This document shows, one piece after another, positions 53,054-63,460 of a DNA stretch of 64,000 bases (position 1 is the stretch's first letter; each line of letters starts with the position of its first letter). A program made the translations under genes and the position numbers. The notes under the pieces are model-generated. The model searched no databases, was not told the origin of the DNA, and was given only the letters and a program-made list of their open reading frames with translations. Source of the DNA: Crotalaria pallida (lineage: Eukaryota; Streptophyta; Magnoliopsida; Fabales; Fabaceae); NCBI GenBank assembly GCA_037953625.1, contig CM075656.1, forward strand, positions 68,467,001-68,531,000, read 5' to 3'.

Positions 53054-55113
53054 TGAACATTTGGCTATTAGTTTTGTCTCTATAATTATTTTTGATAAGT
53101 TATTAGTTGAACGTTTGGCTATTAATTTTTCACTTGCCACAAAAGTATATGCCACAATGAACATTTATGGTTAAAATTTTTTATTAAAATTTTTTATTTT
53201 ATTCCGATTTCGGTTTATTTCTTGAGACTTGATTCCATTTATTTTATTTGGAATTTATTCGTAAAAACTTATTGATCACTTATTCGTTAGTTCTATTAAA
53301 GATCTGCATCATGAAGGTAAGTTCTTTACAGTTTTATTGAAAAATAAAGAGTAAGTGCATATGAAGGATTTAGCATGTCATATCAGAGCAAAAAAGGAAT
53401 ATACTCCCTCTGGTTTAGAATATAAACACAAAAAAACTAAATTCACGCTTATTAAGGATATTAGTTGATTGTATTTAATTTTAACAAATTTATCAAAAAT
53501 AGAGGTATTTTAGAAAAGTAGTAATGGGAATGAAGCAAAAATTAAATGAAATAACAATTTTGTAGGTATGTTTTAGAAAAGTAGCATTGTAAATGAAACA
53601 AAACTTAATAAGGTTAATTACTTTTATATTTTAAACCAAAGGAATTATATATTTTTTTTCTTATATTTAAAACTAGAGGGCTATGGAGACCCGATACTTA
53701 GTACGACACGGATACGGGGATACGTGAACTTTTGAAAATTCAAGATACGACACGGTATATGATACGCTGAAACAAAATTATATTTATATATATAATAAAA
53801 ATTTAAAAGAGAGATTCTGCATTATATATTTTCATTCACATTGTCATTCGTTCAAAATGACATTAATACAAAACTATAATGATCGCAATTTAAAGGACTT
53901 AAAAAAGGGCCGGGTTATTTATTTTATTAAAAATACTAATTAAAAATTTACTTTTAGAAAAATTCAAAATAAAGTCAAGCAAGTATCTGAGGAATATCAA
54001 AAAAGTATCACTGAGTATTAAGAAGTATCTAAGAAGTATCCTAAAAGTATATATTTTTAGTAAGATAATTAAAGTTAAATAAAAATAATCGGATACTTTT
54101 TGGACACATATTAGGTAGTATTGCATATCGGTATTGGATCCGGATACTTTTCCAATTTTGGAGTGTCTGGGATTCATAGCCGGAGAGTGTATATATTTTC
54201 CCACTCTCATACAATGTAAGGGATTCACACAATAGTTTTCGGTACTCATCTATGCTAGAGGGCACATTCATGTCTGTGAGTATTTTGGTGACCCTCTAGA
54301 GTTTGATAACTTTGGAAACTACATGCTTCAAAACTTGTAGACAAAATCGTGGTATTAGTTTTCTCGTACTTCTTGTTTATTTGATTGAACCCTTCAACGA
54401 TATGAAGTGAACTTAATAAGATGATATTTATTCACCAAAACCATCGATTGAACAAGAAGTACAAGAGAAAAACATAACACGAATATGAATTCAAGTTTAG
54501 TGGCAAGTGGTTTTCCATATCGCAAGCTCTAGATGGGCATCAAATTGCTCACAGGTGTGAGCATGTCCTCATAACCCTTCAACGATTTAAAAGGGAACTT
54601 AGACAATGATTCATTCATCAAAATGTTATGTATGAGACGAGGAGTAGGTACAATAAACTTTGCATGTGATGTGTGATTATGTGTAACTTTTCTTTGTCAT
54701 TGTATTCCATAAATCCTAATATATAGCACATACATTCGTAAAACATTATGTCACATCATTATTCCATTATTCGTTTATGTAGATTTTCAATTAATGAAAT
54801 TTACCAATTACTAATATGAAAAAAAATTCCTTTGACAGGAAACTCCAATTGATTGTCAATAAGAAATTGAGGCTGACCAGCAACTCTGCAATTCCTAATA
54901 GAGCAGTTTTACTTGGGGCGGAAATGCCAAAGATGAAGAAGATCCCAATCTTTAACTTCTTTGTAATGCACATAATTTTTAGTTAGGGACAAGTTATGTG
55001 CACAATTTAGAGAAAAAATAATGATATAAATATGTACTAAAAAAATCGTATAATAAAATCATGTAATGAACCACCTTGTGTTCAATCAACTTACACTCAA
55101 CATAACAAGAATA

Positions 55114-55480
55114 ATGGCAACGAGATTCCAATTCACAATCAAATGTTTTTTTTTTTAATTTCTCTGTTAAGTTTCACCTTCACCCTTAGTCATTTCATAC
55201 TGAAATTTTCTTCATCTGTATGTGGTTAATCCAAAGCTACAACTACTGTCTAGTTCTGTAAAAAATGGGCTTTTCAAAACAAAGTTCTTCACCCAAATAC
55301 TTTATCACTTCAATTATAATCCATTGAGCTATCAAACTTTTCAACAGAGATATCTTATCAATGATACATATTGGGGTGGTGTCAAGAAGAAGGCTTCGAT
55401 CTTTGTATACACAGGAAATGAGGGTGACATTGAATGGTTCACACAGAACACAGGCTTTATGTCTGAAATGACACCTTATT
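55114..55480 (+). pseudogene. S28 exon 1 relic, unit 12
   Basis: Reads NPKLQ instead of NPELQ and LFKTKFF instead of LYKTKFF. Keeps EGDIEW and the GTAAAA donor. Confidence 0.78.
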
Positions 55481-56341
55481 GTAAAATATTTAATTTTTTT
55501 TATTATCTTTCTGAGTTATGACATTGATGTCTTATGTTATGTTACGTTGCATATATATTTCAAATGTTTTTGTAATCACTCTCCTCCTCCCCAAATGATT
55601 TCTTGCGATTTAATTACTAAACTTTTTCGTAATATTACCTTTAAATTCAAATATTTGTAAACATAAAAAATTCATTTTAACTTGTATGTAAAACTTTCGA
55701 GGCATTTCATAAGCAAACGAGTTGAAATATGCTTGGTTCGAGTTCAGTTGTTTATTTGTTGCACTCAATTTCAAGTTTAAGTTTGATACAGTTGGCTCAT
55801 GAGTCAAGTTTATGAGCCACTTAAAATCTTAGCGAATTTCGAGTTGCTGATTTATTTTCAACCTAAAGAAATAAAAAGAAGAGAAAAATAACCGATGATA
55901 CGATGTACAAGAGAAAAAATATAAAAAAATGTAGAACAAAAAGTTATAAAAATAAAAGATTTACACAATCCTTTGATCCATATTCATAAATGAAGGTCTA
56001 TAAATGGGGAAATTGATCGAGAAAAAAGTAGTTTTCCTTTTTACTTTATTTTCACATGAAGTTTCGACAGCGAGTTATTGAGCTTAGCGGAGAGATGTTT
56101 CATGCCCTTTTCCAACAAAAAATCATTTGTTTCTGTTACTAAAATTTTGACAAGTAAAAAAAATAAATCTTTTTTTAATCTATTATTTACCAAATCAACC
56201 AATTATCAAATGTATAATTTAACCATGTTTCTTTGATTATTAACCAATCATAAAATATTGGGTACAATTTCGTCTTTTTTATTTACAGTTTTATTTTTAA
56301 TTTGAGACAAATTTTTTCATGTTTTTACTAATTTTATGGTA

Positions 56342-56346
56342 CAGAT
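56342..56346. repeat. Target site duplication CAGAT, left of element 2
   Basis: CAGAT here and at 62721-62725; empty units read TACAGATTGAGTAAA. Confidence 0.93.
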
Positions 56347-56881
56347 TGTGGTGTCCTAGACGGTGAGGACCTCCAAGGGTAGGAGAAGACCTCCGAAGGT
56401 GCCTCTGTCTAGGGTTGATATGTGATGTTTAGTGGGAGTCCTCAGGTGGCTAAGGGGAAGAGCCAGGAAGTAACCCTAATCACTGGTGTGTGAAGGTGAC
56501 AATTAGGGTTAGAGTACATACCTGAGCCCCATGTAGTACGGAGCTACTTATAGGGGGGAGCTGGTTGCCCTAATGGGCTTGCTTTAGGCCCAAGTAGGGC
56601 CAGCCTGTACTGAGCTAGGAGTGGATAGGCTGTCCTTGTGGATAAGGTAGTGAGATGTCCTTGTGGATAAGGAAGGGGGACGTCATCATGTCCTAGGTGT
56701 CGGACTTGGGAAGGTGTCGGACCCAGACGTCGGACCTGAGCGGGAACACGAGGTCGGCCTGTATCTGGCGTCTGTTCGGCCGTTGAGCATTGAGCTCGGC
56801 CAGCGCTCAGAAGGCTTTCTGAAGGGTCCTTAGGTCTTTGGCGAGGAATCTGAGGACCTCGGCTGGGCCGAGTCCACCACA
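56347..56881 (-). repeat. 3' LTR of element 2
   Basis: Starts TGTGGTGTCCTAGACGG and ends GCCGAGTCCACCACA on the plus strand. Compared with the right LTR it has extra bases near 56762-56788 and one fewer copy of a 25-bp TGTCCTTGTGGATAAGG unit. A TATA-like CCTATAAGTA lies on the minus strand at about 56545-56554. Confidence 0.95.
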
Positions 56882-57016
56882 TAAGCCCCCCAGCTCGGTC
56901 AAGGCTATCCGAGCCTTGTTCCGAGGTTCTGGTTTAGGCTCTTTTCCCAAATCCACCTCATAAGGTCCGAGTTCACCACATAAGCCCCCCAGCTCGGTCA
57001 AGGCTATCCGAGCCTT
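56871..57016. repeat. Duplicated LTR-end/purine-tract segment
   Basis: The string GTCC(GAGTT)CACCACATAAGCCCCCCAG-type sequence, continuing to GGCTATCCGAGCCTTG, occurs at 56872-56917 and again at about 56967-57014. The second copy repeats the last bases of the LTR and the purine tract. The first copy, next to the LTR, gives CTGGGGGGCTTAT on the element strand and is the likely functional polypurine tract. Confidence 0.75.
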
Positions 57017-57269
57017 GATTCGAGGTACTAGGGAGTTCGGGCGATAAGTTGCCGATACGTTGGATCCAGCTGTCTCTGACATCCTTTCATTATGACGGAG
57101 CAAGTTTGACAGCTGTCTAATCACCAGTACCGATGTGACGTTTGCTTTTACTGGATCTGACACGAGTCAGAAGTCGCGACCTACGAAGCGTCATCATTAT
57201 TGTGACGTTGCTCGAGGTCCACTATTTCAACTGCTGCATGCCACGCATCCCAATTGATATGGCTACATG

Positions 57270-57480
57270 TTGGGTTGGGCCTTTTAGGCCTGGCCCAACT
57301 TTCGAAAGTGGGGGGGGGGAAGGTGGTTCCTTTTCTCTTATCCTGGCAAAAACCGTTCTGCTTCTTCTTTCCACCAAACAGCTGCACCTTCATCCACTTA
57401 CACCAGTTCCCCTCTCCCTCCTTCCCTCGAGATTGCATTCTGGAATTGTGGTCCTCTCACCTTCTTTCCCCGCAGACAGC
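57270..57480 (+). promoter_or_regulatory. Candidate promoter of the antisense gene
   Basis: GTTGGGCC (57274-57281) and GGCCCAAC (57292-57299) form an inverted pair of site II-type TGGGCC motifs. A long pyrimidine-rich stretch (about 57330-57480) follows, as in many TATA-less plant promoters. I see no clear TATA box. Function is inferred from position upstream of the spliced gene. Confidence 0.35.
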
Positions 57481-57701
57481 AAATCACTCTCCATCCCCTT
57501 CGTTCTTCGTGGTTGCATATTCGAGGTATTCTCACACTTCTTTTTCCCTTTTGTTTTTACTTCTTCTTCTTCCCTGTTCTGGTTCACCTGGGTAGGACTT
57601 AGGATTCTAAAGTTCTGTTTCTATAGGGGTGGTTTTTTCTGCCTGTTGGGTTTCGTGTTAGCCTTGGGGAATAAAATTGGTGGCTTATAAAGTTTCTGGG
57701 T

Positions 57702-58189
57702 TTGGGGAGTTTTAGGACCTGTTGGCGGGTTTTTGCATTGCTTTCATTTTTCCAGAAATCGAGGGGATATACTGGGTTTATTATGAGTAGGGGACGGGTT
57801 AGGGAATGGTCTATAGTGATCCCCCTACCCTGTAGCAGTAACGAGGAAGAGGACCCTCCTCTTCCTCATCCTGTTCCTCCCTGGAGGTCGACGAGGAATA
57901 TGAGGGACAGATATGAGGGACAGATTCCAGAGGTTGATCCCGTTGAGGTAATCTACCCTCGGGATTGTTGGCGGAGGAAAGAATTGGTTTGGCGATGCGC
58001 CCGGGCCGAGTTTATTAGTGGTGGGGGCTACATGGAATTTGAGGATATGAGGGAGTGAAGAGGATATGAATGGGGGGTATCTGTGGTGGAGGGAAGGTGC
58101 TCGCCCCTCGGGACGACTTCGAGGGGGTTTTCTGGGGGGTTAATTTGTAACCCGTAGGACTAACATCGAGCTCCCCTGTTCTTCCACAG
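57702..58189 (+). other. Possible 5' exon and leader intron of the antisense gene
   Basis: A plus frame 57702-58058 includes an internal ATG at 57783 (MSRGRVREWS, then acidic and Pro-rich residues). A convincing 3' splice site TTCTTCCACAG ends at 58189, with a branch-like CTAAC at 58160-58164, five bases upstream of the ATG at 58195. A donor at 58021 (AGTG|GTGGGG) would join the frames in phase. Whether this exon is coding or the intron is in the leader cannot be settled from sequence alone. Confidence 0.35.
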
Positions 58190-58194
58190 GTACC

Positions 58195-60011
58195 ATGCCG
58201 CCCAGGAGATACGTCAGCCGACCTGAGCTGTATCCTGCGCCCACCGATGCCGACCAATATCAATGGGTCGACGTGGAGCCGAAGGGAGTGCGATCTAACC
58301 TAGATTCCGAGGATAAACTCTCCGACGTGAAGAGAGTTATACTACCCTGTTCGGGAGACGTCGCTGGTACTTCTTACGAAGTTCTTCCCTGTTCGGCGAA
58401 TGACCGAATCTGCACCAAGACGGATGACAACTCCTTCTTTTTTTATGCCGATTTAATTCACAACCTCGGCGTGACCTTGCCTTTTACTGACCTCGAGATG
58501 AGGGTTCTGAAAGAGCTCGGACTGGCTCCTTCGCAACTTCACCCCAACACTTGGTCGTTCTTAAGGGCGTTTCAAAAGTATTGCCGGGCCAAGGGATTAG
58601 TATGCACAGTCCGACTCTTTTTATGGATGTACAACCCGTTCGTCAATAACAAAGACGGGGTTACTGGGCGACTTTGGGTATCGGCCAAAGCCCGAGCTCG
58701 CTGTGGGCTTCTCGGAATGTTTATTGAATCTTGGAAGCACTTTAAGCCCAGGTTCTTCAAGTATAAATTCGTGGGTGTTGGCCGACCTTGGTTCCGGGAC
58801 GAGAAGGGTCCGAGGTTTCCCTTAGAGTGGACCCCGGAGTTCTTCGACCGCCACCTCGGTACGCCACAACGGTGGTCGGGCGCGACTCTCGATGCCGACG
58901 AGGCCGCCACAGTCCATCATTTTCAAAATGAATATCAAGCTCGGAAAGTCCAACTTGATATTGGAGTTTTCATGAAGTGTTCTGATAATGACGTGTTAGC
59001 CAAAATTGGTAGTTAACCTTGCACTTATAGCTTTTTTTTTTTACTGATTTGTCTTGGTCTTTTTTGTTTGCAGAGGAATATTGGTCAGCGATGTCGTCTA
59101 AGGCATTGAAGGTTGCGCTGAATCGCAAAAGGAAGAAGTCGGAGAGCACTTCCAATGATGCCGCAACTACCGAGACGACGTCAGCCGACTCCGCTCTGCC
59201 GCACTCTACTCCGCCTGTGGTAATCCCTACCTCGCCTCCTCCTCAGTCTCCATCTCCAAGTACCGAGCACGTTCATGCTGCCGGTACCCCAAGGCCGACG
59301 AATCCCACTACTAGGGCCTCAGTTAAAGAGTCACTTGTGAAGATGTCGGGGACCGAATGGAAGAAGATGGCCGAGGGGTTGGCTTATCACTTAAAAAGGT
59401 CGACGAATATTTTCAATGTGTTGGCTGATGTTGCCGATGACATTGCGGAAGGCGTGTCGCCGGCCAGGAAGAAGGCCCGATCTGATATGGCGGCGAAAGT
59501 GGTGGAGCTGAGGGATAATAAAGACTCTGCTGAGCAAAAGTTGGCCGAGCTAAAGGAGGAGCACCGTCGGAAGCTGGAGGAGCTTCGGAAAAGTCAGGAA
59601 GAGGCCCTGACCCGGGCGATGGCGGATGCAAAGGAGGCGGGACGGCAAGAAGGGCTAGCCGAGGTGGAGAAGGTGAGAACGTTGTTGAAGAGAAGAGCCG
59701 CTCAGGCTCTTAAACACAAAGTGGCCGCACGTGAAGCGGATTTCAATCTTGAAAGGGCGGCGGGTAAAGTTTTTACCAGCGCAATAGAGCAGATTCTGCA
59801 TTTGAACCAAGGGCTCCGAATACGGTACATCGGCGCCTCTGCTGGGTTCGGGGTGGAGGATGGGAAAATGGTCGACTACGACAAGGACGGGCTCGAAGTC
59901 GACTTTAACCAACCTGAGGAGAACCTGCCCAATCCTTTGGTGGAGAAACCGGATGAGGAGTTCAACCCAAACTCGGTTGTCTTGTCCGATGTTGAAGATG
60001 AAGCAGCATAA
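58195..60011 (+). CDS. Intact spliced antisense-strand gene of Tat element (putative gypsy-type transposon domain, PF04195-like, plus coiled coil)
   Basis: The first coding segment is 58195-59008. A 65-bp intron (GTAGTTAACC...TTGTTTGCAG, 59009-59073) separates it from 59074-60011. The parts join in phase and give 583 residues without a stop. Residues about 80-240 match the plant 'putative gypsy type transposon' domain: LGLAPSQLHPNTWSFLRAF, then LFLWMYNPF, RPWFRDEKGPRFPLEWTPEF. The second part starts with a basic stretch (NRKRKK, possible nuclear signal), then a Pro/Ser/Thr-rich linker, then a long Lys/Glu/Ala coiled coil (about 59500-59780), and ends acidic. The biochemical role of this family is unknown to me. 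It faces the integrase remnant tail to tail, with 845 bp between the stops. Reading without the intron stops at 59014-59016. Start chosen: ATG just after the splice acceptor. Confidence 0.8.
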
Positions 60012-60112
60012 GTCCCTTATGCTGGGCAGCTTGTGATTTGTCAATGTTTTTTGTAACATGTTTGACAATGTTGGATTGTATTTTACTTTATTGTGTACAA
60101 CATTTTATTCCT

Positions 60113-60321
60113 ATGCAAGTTCTTTCCAGTTTCAACTTGTTGCATGCTATCATATCTATGCAAGTTTTTATTCTAACTTGTTGCATTCGTATAGGGTCCG
60201 AGGTCATTTTTATGCAAGTTTTTCCTCTAACTTGTTGCATGTATACTGCGTCTGAGGCCATTTTTAAATAACTAAGTAGAACTACTTTTGAGAATACAAG
60301 TTTTTTGCCAACTTGTTGTAT
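60113..60321. repeat. Four hairpins (ATGCAAGTT...AACTTGTTGCAT) downstream of the antisense gene
   Basis: The arms pair at 60113-60121/60134-60145, 60158-60166/60175-60186, 60212-60220/60229-60240 and 60294-60302/60310-60321. Each stem has a 3-base bulge and a 7- to 12-base loop. The fourth reads ATACAAGTT/AACTTGTTGTAT, a paired change in both arms. Hairpins 2 and 3 are each followed by a similar spacer (GGTCCGAGGTCATTTTT and CGTCTGAGGCCATTTTT). The array starts 102 bp after the stop codon, so it is likely in the 3' UTR. Confidence 0.75.
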
Positions 60322-60449
60322 TTGGATTTGATCGGATTTAAAACTTACTAATGTTAAACTCGGACGACTCAGTAAGTGCAGTAATCTTATAAGTTTTCCT
60401 CTGAATAAAGGTACTGTATATAAGTGCATACGGTAGGGAACTCGGATCT

Positions 60450-60471
60450 ACCCACCTTAGCCGAGGTGGGT
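60450..60471. repeat. Hairpin ACCCACCT/AGGTGGGT between convergent genes
   Basis: Perfect 8-bp arms with the 6-base loop TAGCCG. It sits between the antisense gene and the integrase remnant. An AATAAA occurs on the plus strand just upstream (60403-60408), so this may be near a transcript 3' end. Confidence 0.5.
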
Positions 60472-60855
60472 GTCCTCGGCCCCGATGAAAAAAAGAGTGC
60501 TGAGTGAAGCTATGTGTAAACATTTCACAGCAGTCTGTTCTTTATCAGGTGTCCCTTGTACACTGTGCATATGAGCCGATCTTGTCTAGAAGCCGTTGGT
60601 TGTGCATAGCGCCATGCAACATTTAGGTGGCTAGTGCTAAATGAGAAGCTAGTACGTACGTATATAAAACTGTGGCACTTGAGTATGAGCAAGTTTGTAC
60701 TTTTCATTAATAACTATGAGTACATTGCTTATAAATTGAGAAGGTGGGTATGTCCCAGCGTGGAAAATGAGAGCACGATAAGTGTAAAATATTAACAGAA
60801 ATGAAGATAAAACTTAGACTTTTAACTGGGGCGGCCGATAACATCCAAGGTAAAC
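60472..60855. other. Intergenic stretch between convergent genes of element 2
   Basis: AT-rich, with only short chance frames. I see nothing else in it. Confidence 0.5.
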
Positions 60856-61989
60856 CTAGCTGAAGTAGGTTCTCAGTTTTGCCACGTTCCAAGAATTTTT
60901 GAGTTCGCCCCCTTCAAGGGTCTCTAGTCTGTATGCCCCAGAGTGTGTTTTTGAGATGACTCTGTAGGGGCCTTCCCAGTTTTGAGCAAATTTCCCGTCT
61001 CTTCAGTTTTTAAGACCGATGTCAGCTCTCCTGAGAACGAGATCACCGATCTCAAAAGACCTGCGTTGTAGAGTTTTGTTATACTGCTTGGCTTGCCTTT
61101 CTTTCGCTTTCTTTTCCCGATCAGAAGCGGCGTCCCGGATCTCTTCGGCCAGTATCAGGTTTTCTTTGATCAAATTTCCGTTTTCCTCCTCAGGTCTGTC
61201 CCTCATTCGGAAGGTATGAATCCTTCGTTCGATGGGGATGACTGCATCGCAACCATAGGTGAGTCTAAAGGGGGTTTCTCCGGTTGAGGACTGAACCGTG
61301 GTCCTGATTGACCAGAGGACCTCGGGTAGAAGATCGGCCCATGCTCCTTTGGCCTGTGTAATTCTCTTCTTGAGGCAGTCAACGATAGCTCGGTTGGCGG
61401 CCTCGGCTGGGCCATTAGTCTGAGGGTGCTCAACCGAAGAAAACCGGTGAGAGATCCCGAGACTCTCAGCTAATATCTGGAAATTGTTGGCGGCGAATTG
61501 ATTGCCATTGTCGGTAATCAATGTGAGAGGAAGGCCGAAACGGGAGATCACTTGTTTCATAAAAAACTTCTGGATCCTTGCCGAAGTGATGGTTGCTAGG
61601 GGCTCAGCTTCGATCCATTTGGTGAAGTAGTCTATTGCTACCACGATGAATTTTAGCTGGCCTGGAGCCGTTGGGAACTGTCCCACAATGTCCATCCCCC
61701 ACATGCTGAAAGGCCAGGGGGAGGCTAGAGAATGGAGCTCTTCGGATGGTTTCTTACCCATAGGCTTGTGGCGAACAGCTAATACTTGCTGATCGTACTT
61801 TCTCCTTTCCAACTTCCTCTCGCCGCCACCGGCGAAACCTCCAGAGATAGTTTCCACCCGGAAGTTTTCCGGTATTTTGAGCAGATCCTGTATAACAAAA
61901 TTTCTTGGTTGTTGTTGGGACCCATCGGGGGCTGAGGCCTGAACGGTGGCCCGTTCGGTGGGATACCGTACGGACAAATTTTGATGCAA
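60856..61989 (-). pseudogene. Gag-tail/integrase fusion remnant of pol, element 2
   Basis: Minus frame from 61989 to a TGA at 61003-61005. It begins with a Gag C-terminal segment (ISGGFAGGGE, typical of the Gag-protease border in Tat elements). It passes without a stop into integrase: PWPFSMWGMDIVGQFP, TDNGNQF, and HPQTNGPAEAANR. The catalytic D, D and E are present with exactly 35 residues between the second D and E. Protease, RT, RNase H and the integrase zinc finger are deleted near 61765-61785. Beyond the TGA the same frame continues through a GPY-type C-terminal stretch (NWEGPYRV) to a TAG at 60856-60858, so one stop cuts off the integrase tail. Confidence 0.85.
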
Positions 61990-62132
61990 CGATGGTGATG
62001 GTGTGTGAGGAAGGGGGGTGGTGGGGACCTTGCTGCCCAGCTAACCTCAAGGTGTGATCGCAGGTCTTCAGCTGGCGGGATTCTCCCAGGACATTCCCTA
62101 CTCTTTTTCTGATCTGGTTGAGCTTCAGACAT
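61779..62132 (-). pseudogene. N-terminal gag remnant, element 2
   Basis: ATG at 62130-62132 on the minus strand starts a frame (MSEAQPDQKKSRECPGRIPP) about 55 bases downstream of the 5' LTR, where gag is expected. It has a His run (HHHH) and a Pro-rich part, then loses the frame that leads into the GGFAGGG segment between about 62040 and 61990. It is far shorter than a Tat Gag. An open frame continues back through the PBS to 62186, but only by a non-ATG start. Confidence 0.55.
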
Positions 62133-62168
62133 GGTAGAATCTTCTGGGTGGGGTTGAAGTTTATCTTT

Positions 62169-62186
62169 CCCCACAGACGGTGCCAA
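62169..62186 (-). other. Primer binding site of element 2
   Basis: TTGGCACCGTCTGTGGGG on the minus strand, directly after the 5' LTR. It differs from the site in element 1 by one base (GCACC for GCGCC). Confidence 0.78.
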
Positions 62187-62720
62187 TGTGGTGTCCTAGA
62201 CGGTGAGGACCTCCAAGGGTAGGAGAAGACCTCCGAAGGTGCCTCTGTCTAGGGTTGATATGTGATGTTTAGTGGGAGTCCTCAGGTGGCTAAGGGGAAG
62301 AGCCAGGAAGTAACCCTAATCACTGGTGTGTGAAGGTGACAATTAGGGTTAGAGGACATACCTGAGCCCCATGTAGTACGGAGCTACTTATAGGGGGGAG
62401 CTGGTTGCCCTAATGGGCTTGCTTTAGGCCCAAGTAGGGCCAGCCTGTACTGAGCTAGGAGTGGATAGGCTGTCCTTGCGGATAAGGTAGTGAGCTGTCC
62501 TTGTGGATAAGGTAGTGAGCTGTCCTTGTGGATAAGGAAGGGGGACGTCATCATGTCCTAGGTGTCGGACTTGGGAAGGTGTCGGACCCAGACGTCGGAC
62601 CTGAGCGGGAACACGAGGTCGACCTGTATTGAGCTCGGCCAGGGCTCAGAAGGCTTCCTAAAGGGTCCTTAGGTCTTTGGCGAGGAATCTGAGGACCTCG
62701 GCTGGGCCGAGTCCACCACA
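62187..62720 (-). repeat. 5' LTR of element 2
   Basis: 534 bp with TG...CA ends. It has three copies of a TGTCCTTG(T/C)GGATAAGG unit of about 25 bp (62470-62540), where the left LTR has two. Confidence 0.95.
62385..62394 (-). promoter_or_regulatory. TATA box candidate in 5' LTR of element 2
   Basis: CCTATAAGTA on the minus strand, at the same relative place as in element 1. Confidence 0.5.
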
Positions 62721-62725
62721 CAGAT
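62721..62725. repeat. Target site duplication CAGAT, right of element 2
   Basis: Partner of 56342-56346. Confidence 0.93.
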
Positions 62726-63190
62726 TGAGTAAAATCCCTACCCAAAAATATCCCTAAACTTAAAGCCTCAAATGCAACCTTCTTCTGCTAATATAATACA
62801 TAATCTTGATTTTGATTTCCCTATCCTTCGAGGGGTACAAGCCAACAACTGACGAGAGAAAAAATTATTTCATGTTTCTTGTTTCGAATAAGTTATTGGT
62901 AAAATTAAGTTTTAGGATTCATGTGTAGTTTTTATAGTTAACTCAGATTTTGTTTATGAACGAGTGCATGAGGTATATTATTTTATTATGAACAAATATA
63001 ACTTTTACCTTGAAATGTATCAAATGTAATTATATTATAGCTATTCATGTTATATACGTAGTTTAAAACGTTTTAAGAAATAATATAGGAAAGGAAAAGC
63101 ATCAAAAGAAAAGTTGTTAACAAGGCTAGAAAATTAAAAGAATTAAAAACTTTGCGATGAATAGAAAACAAAAAGTTCCTTTACAAGAAA

Positions 63191-63460
63191 GGAGGATGTA
63201 TGCATTGTATTTTCTCAATCAAGGAGGCATATGAGCTACGTTCAAATGATATACCCACATATCTTGTTATGGATTGGAGGATGATGTGGCAAACAAAAAT
63301 TCTGAAAAGTCATAAATTTCATATATGGAAAATGGGTCATGATAATTAAACTCCTTACAAATGAAAGGAAAAGCAAGTGGGGACTTGGACATCCCTTTTG
63401 CCCATACCGCGTGTGGATACTCTAGAAACTACTTTACATGTGACGAGAGACTGTAATCGT
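63191..63460 (+). pseudogene. zf-RVT relic, unit 12
   Basis: AAAATTCTGAAAAG replaces AAAATTCCGAAAAG, changing Pro in the KIPKS motif; otherwise like unit 2. Confidence 0.68.

Larger units (their letters stand above)
49276..53290. repeat. Satellite monomer, unit 11 (4015 bp)
   Basis: Long form. It lacks bases around AACGAGTTGCTTGG (near 51700) present in the other units, and has scattered private changes. Confidence 0.95.
56347..62720 (-). mobile_element. Element 2: Tat-type Ty3/gypsy LTR retrotransposon with deleted gag-pol (6374 bp)
   Basis: It has LTRs of 535 and 534 bp, TG...CA ends, a 5-bp target duplication, a PBS and a purine tract. The minus strand carries a gag remnant and an integrase; protease, RT and RNase H are missing. 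The plus strand carries a spliced gene between integrase and 3' LTR. An extra gene opposite to gag-pol in that position is known from several Tat-lineage elements. Autonomous Tat elements are usually well over 10 kb, so this is a deletion derivative. The LTRs differ at roughly six bases and two indels by eye. Confidence 0.9.

Noticed and set aside
57181..57690. Several overlapping frames on both strands near the 3' LTR of element 2
   Set aside because: They fall in the pyrimidine-rich leader of the antisense gene and show only low-complexity Ser/Leu/Phe or Lys/Glu-rich translations.
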